From Myxococcota bacterium (GTDB lineage Bacteria > Myxococcota > UBA4151), in assembly GCA_028823075.1 (NCBI GenBank), contig JAPKCE010000012.1, positions 1 to 15,883 on the forward strand: a DNA stretch of 15,883 bases, written 5' to 3'. The position numbers and the translations under genes were made by a program. Numbering within the stretch: the stretch's first letter is position 1; the number at the start of each line of letters is the position of its first letter. Below, one piece after another: positions 14,952-15,883 of the stretch. The notes beneath the pieces are model-generated. The model saw only the letters and a program-made list of their open reading frames with translations. It was not told the DNA's origin and ran no database searches.

Positions 14952-15686
14952 TTACCGGCGTCGCTTAAGCAAAAATGGAATATGCACCTGGTCGGCTTTG
15001 TAATCGGTGCAGAGCGCATACATCAACAAATTAACGCCAAATCGAATGGCTTGCTCGCGCTGAGCTTCACCGCCAGGATTGCAAGGATATGCCCAAGCGC
15101 CAAACTCGTCGCGTAGTAAGGAACCAGCGAGGTCAACCTCGAGCGCCAGCGCAACCATGCGGCCATCGACTAGAGCGGCTTGCGGCTGCTGCGCTGAAAG
15201 ATGTCGCCCAACGGGCGTTTCGAGCAGGTAGAAACTTCGATAAAGGACATGATCTTTGGTGAGTTGTTGCTGCGCGCCTTTTGGTAATTGGCGAGCCAAT
15301 CGCTGCAAGCAGGCTTTTGAAAACCCATCGTCTTCTTGCGCTTGGTCGAAAATGATCATGCCACCACTGCGCAGGTAATGGGCGAGGCGAGCCCAGCGCT
15401 GCGCAGACCATGCGGGCAGTTCACCGCTGCCGCTACAGATCAACAAAGGATAATTAAAAATGGCGTCGGAGCCACCGTCGACAAGTAAAGGTTGGGGGAC
15501 CACCGTAATGGACGTGCGCGCCTCGACTTCTAGGCCCAAACGCTTCCACGCGACCCGGCGCGACCTCTCATCGGCGGTATCGAGCAAGGCAAAGGTGAGT
15601 TGATTAGTGCGCCCGAAAGCCCAGGCGGAGGTCGCCGGTAGGAGACCCATTAAGCCGGCCGCACGCAGAAAGGTTCGCCTATCCAA
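14952..15686 (-). CDS. Tat-exported DUF4159 domain protein
   Basis: The 244-residue product starts with a twin-arginine signal (MDRRTFLRAAGLMG, expected cleavage after Ala23), so it should be exported folded. DUF4159 hallmarks follow: FNYPLL (77-82), YLRSGGMIIFD (104-114), DHVLYRSFYLL (145-155) and the C-terminal RFGVNLLMYALC (215-226). DUF4159 is related to the glutamine-amidotransferase-like fold, and no function is established to my knowledge. The start is TTG: an in-frame TGA stands two codons upstream, and AAAGGA (15698-15693 on this strand) lies 6 nt before the TTG. Its stop is 1 nt from the start of the vWA gene, implying translational coupling and a joint complex with that membrane protein, the exported domain facing it across the membrane. 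That interaction is inference. Confidence 0.82.
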   Translation of the reverse strand: MDRRTFLRAAGLMGLLPATSAWAFGRTNQLTFALLDTADERSRRVAWKRLGLEVEARTSITVVPQPLLVDGGSDAIFNYPLLICSGSGELPAWSAQRWARLAHYLRSGGMIIFDQAQEDDGFSKACLQRLARQLPKGAQQQLTKDHVLYRSFYLLETPVGRHLSAQQPQAALVDGRMVALALEVDLAGSLLRDEFGAWAYPCNPGGEAQREQAIRFGVNLLMYALCTDYKADQVHIPFLLKRRR

Positions 15687-15775
15687 AACTCATCCTTTCG
15701 TTGCCACAAGGTACCTTTGCCCAAGCCTCCGCTTCATGGCAGGTTGAGAGCCCAAAGACGAGCGAGACCTGAGCC
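15687..15775. promoter_or_regulatory. Divergent intergenic region between the DUF4159 gene and a lipoprotein gene
   Basis: These 89 bp must hold the promoter of the DUF4159/vWA unit (minus) and probably that of the lipoprotein gene (plus). I see a strong Shine-Dalgarno AAAGGA for the minus-strand TTG start (15693-15698) and a 10-bp perfect palindrome AAGGTACCTT (15708-15717), which may be chance. No convincing -35/-10 pair is visible. Confidence 0.35.
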
Positions 15776-15883
15776 ATGACCCACCCCTACTTTTTAGCCT
15801 GCCTAAGCTTCGTCACCTGCTTAGCATCAAGCGGCTGCTTCGACATTGAAGAACAGATCACCGTGCAACTTGTTTCCGTCGAC
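15776..15883 (+). CDS. Probable lipoprotein, N-terminal 36 residues only (3' end outside the window)
   Basis: An ATG at 15776 opens a frame without stop to the window edge. It begins MTHPYFLACLSFVTCLASSG followed by Cys21 and FDIEEQITV. The short N-terminus, hydrophobic core and S-S-G-C ending fit a type II (lipoprotein) signal peptide with Cys21 as the lipidated residue, though it has no basic residue in the n-region, only His3. The ribosome binding site is weak (GAG 5 nt upstream). It is divergent from the DUF4159 gene. Too little is visible to name a family. Confidence 0.55.
   Translation, partial: MTHPYFLACLSFVTCLASSGCFDIEEQITVQLVSVD

Noticed and set aside
14951..15019. Longer start for the vWA protein at 15019
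   Set aside because: It would overlap the DUF4159 gene by 68 bp and add a polar stretch before the membrane segments; the ATG at 14950, 1 nt after the upstream stop, is the better fit.
13908..15116. A 402-codon open frame on the plus strand opposite the vWA gene
   Set aside because: Its product is a Ser/Arg/Lys/Thr-rich sequence with no recognisable domain, and it lies antisense to a gene with clear vWA and membrane features. It is a codon-bias shadow.

Overview
The window looks like chromosomal DNA from a member of the Myxococcota. The main evidence is the large surface protein at 5316-9506, which ends in a MYXO-CTERM-type tail: a Gly-Cys motif, a Gly/Leu-rich membrane segment and a run of arginines. 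It also has a myxobacterial-style Cys-rich module before the tail. By eye the base composition is moderately GC-rich, lower than classical myxobacteria, so a Bradymonadales-like or uncultured lineage is possible. This is inference; no database was searched. Coding density is very high: the longest stretch without a gene is about 230 bp (10316-10545). I saw no tRNA, rRNA, CRISPR array, insertion sequence or prophage.

Layout, left to right. (1) 1-3980, plus strand: an electron-transfer operon of etfB (5' end outside the window), etfA and a membrane-bound iron-sulfur oxidoreductase of the ETF:menaquinone oxidoreductase (EMO) type. Together they should move electrons from acyl-CoA dehydrogenases through ETF into the quinone pool. 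The EtfA is unusual: it starts with a membrane anchor and a roughly 100-residue Pro/Glu/Ala-rich linker before the normal ETF fold. (2) 4064-5236, plus: a PilZ-domain protein and a PlsC-type acyltransferase, probably co-transcribed. (3) 5316-9506, plus: a giant secreted protein with four PPC-like domains interleaved with seven CARDB-like repeats, a Cys-rich module and the sorting tail. (4) 9503-10315, minus: the DNA glycosylase Fpg/MutM, whose stop codon overlaps that of the surface protein. (5) 10316-10545: a divergent regulatory region with an 18-bp palindrome that fits the operator consensus of TetR-type FadR from Bacillus. (6) 10546-12735, plus: a type III glutamine synthetase. (7) 12740-15686, minus: a self-contained two-gene unit of a Tat-exported DUF4159 protein and a membrane protein with von Willebrand A and glutamine-amidotransferase-like domains. 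(8) 15776 to the edge, plus: the first 36 codons of a probable lipoprotein.

The most interesting items are the membrane-tethered EtfA beside its quinone-reducing partner, the DUF4159/vWA pair isolated from the MoxR/DUF58 genes that normally accompany it, the coupled loss of a cysteine pair in one CARDB repeat, and the FadR-like operator in the fpg/glnN divergent region.
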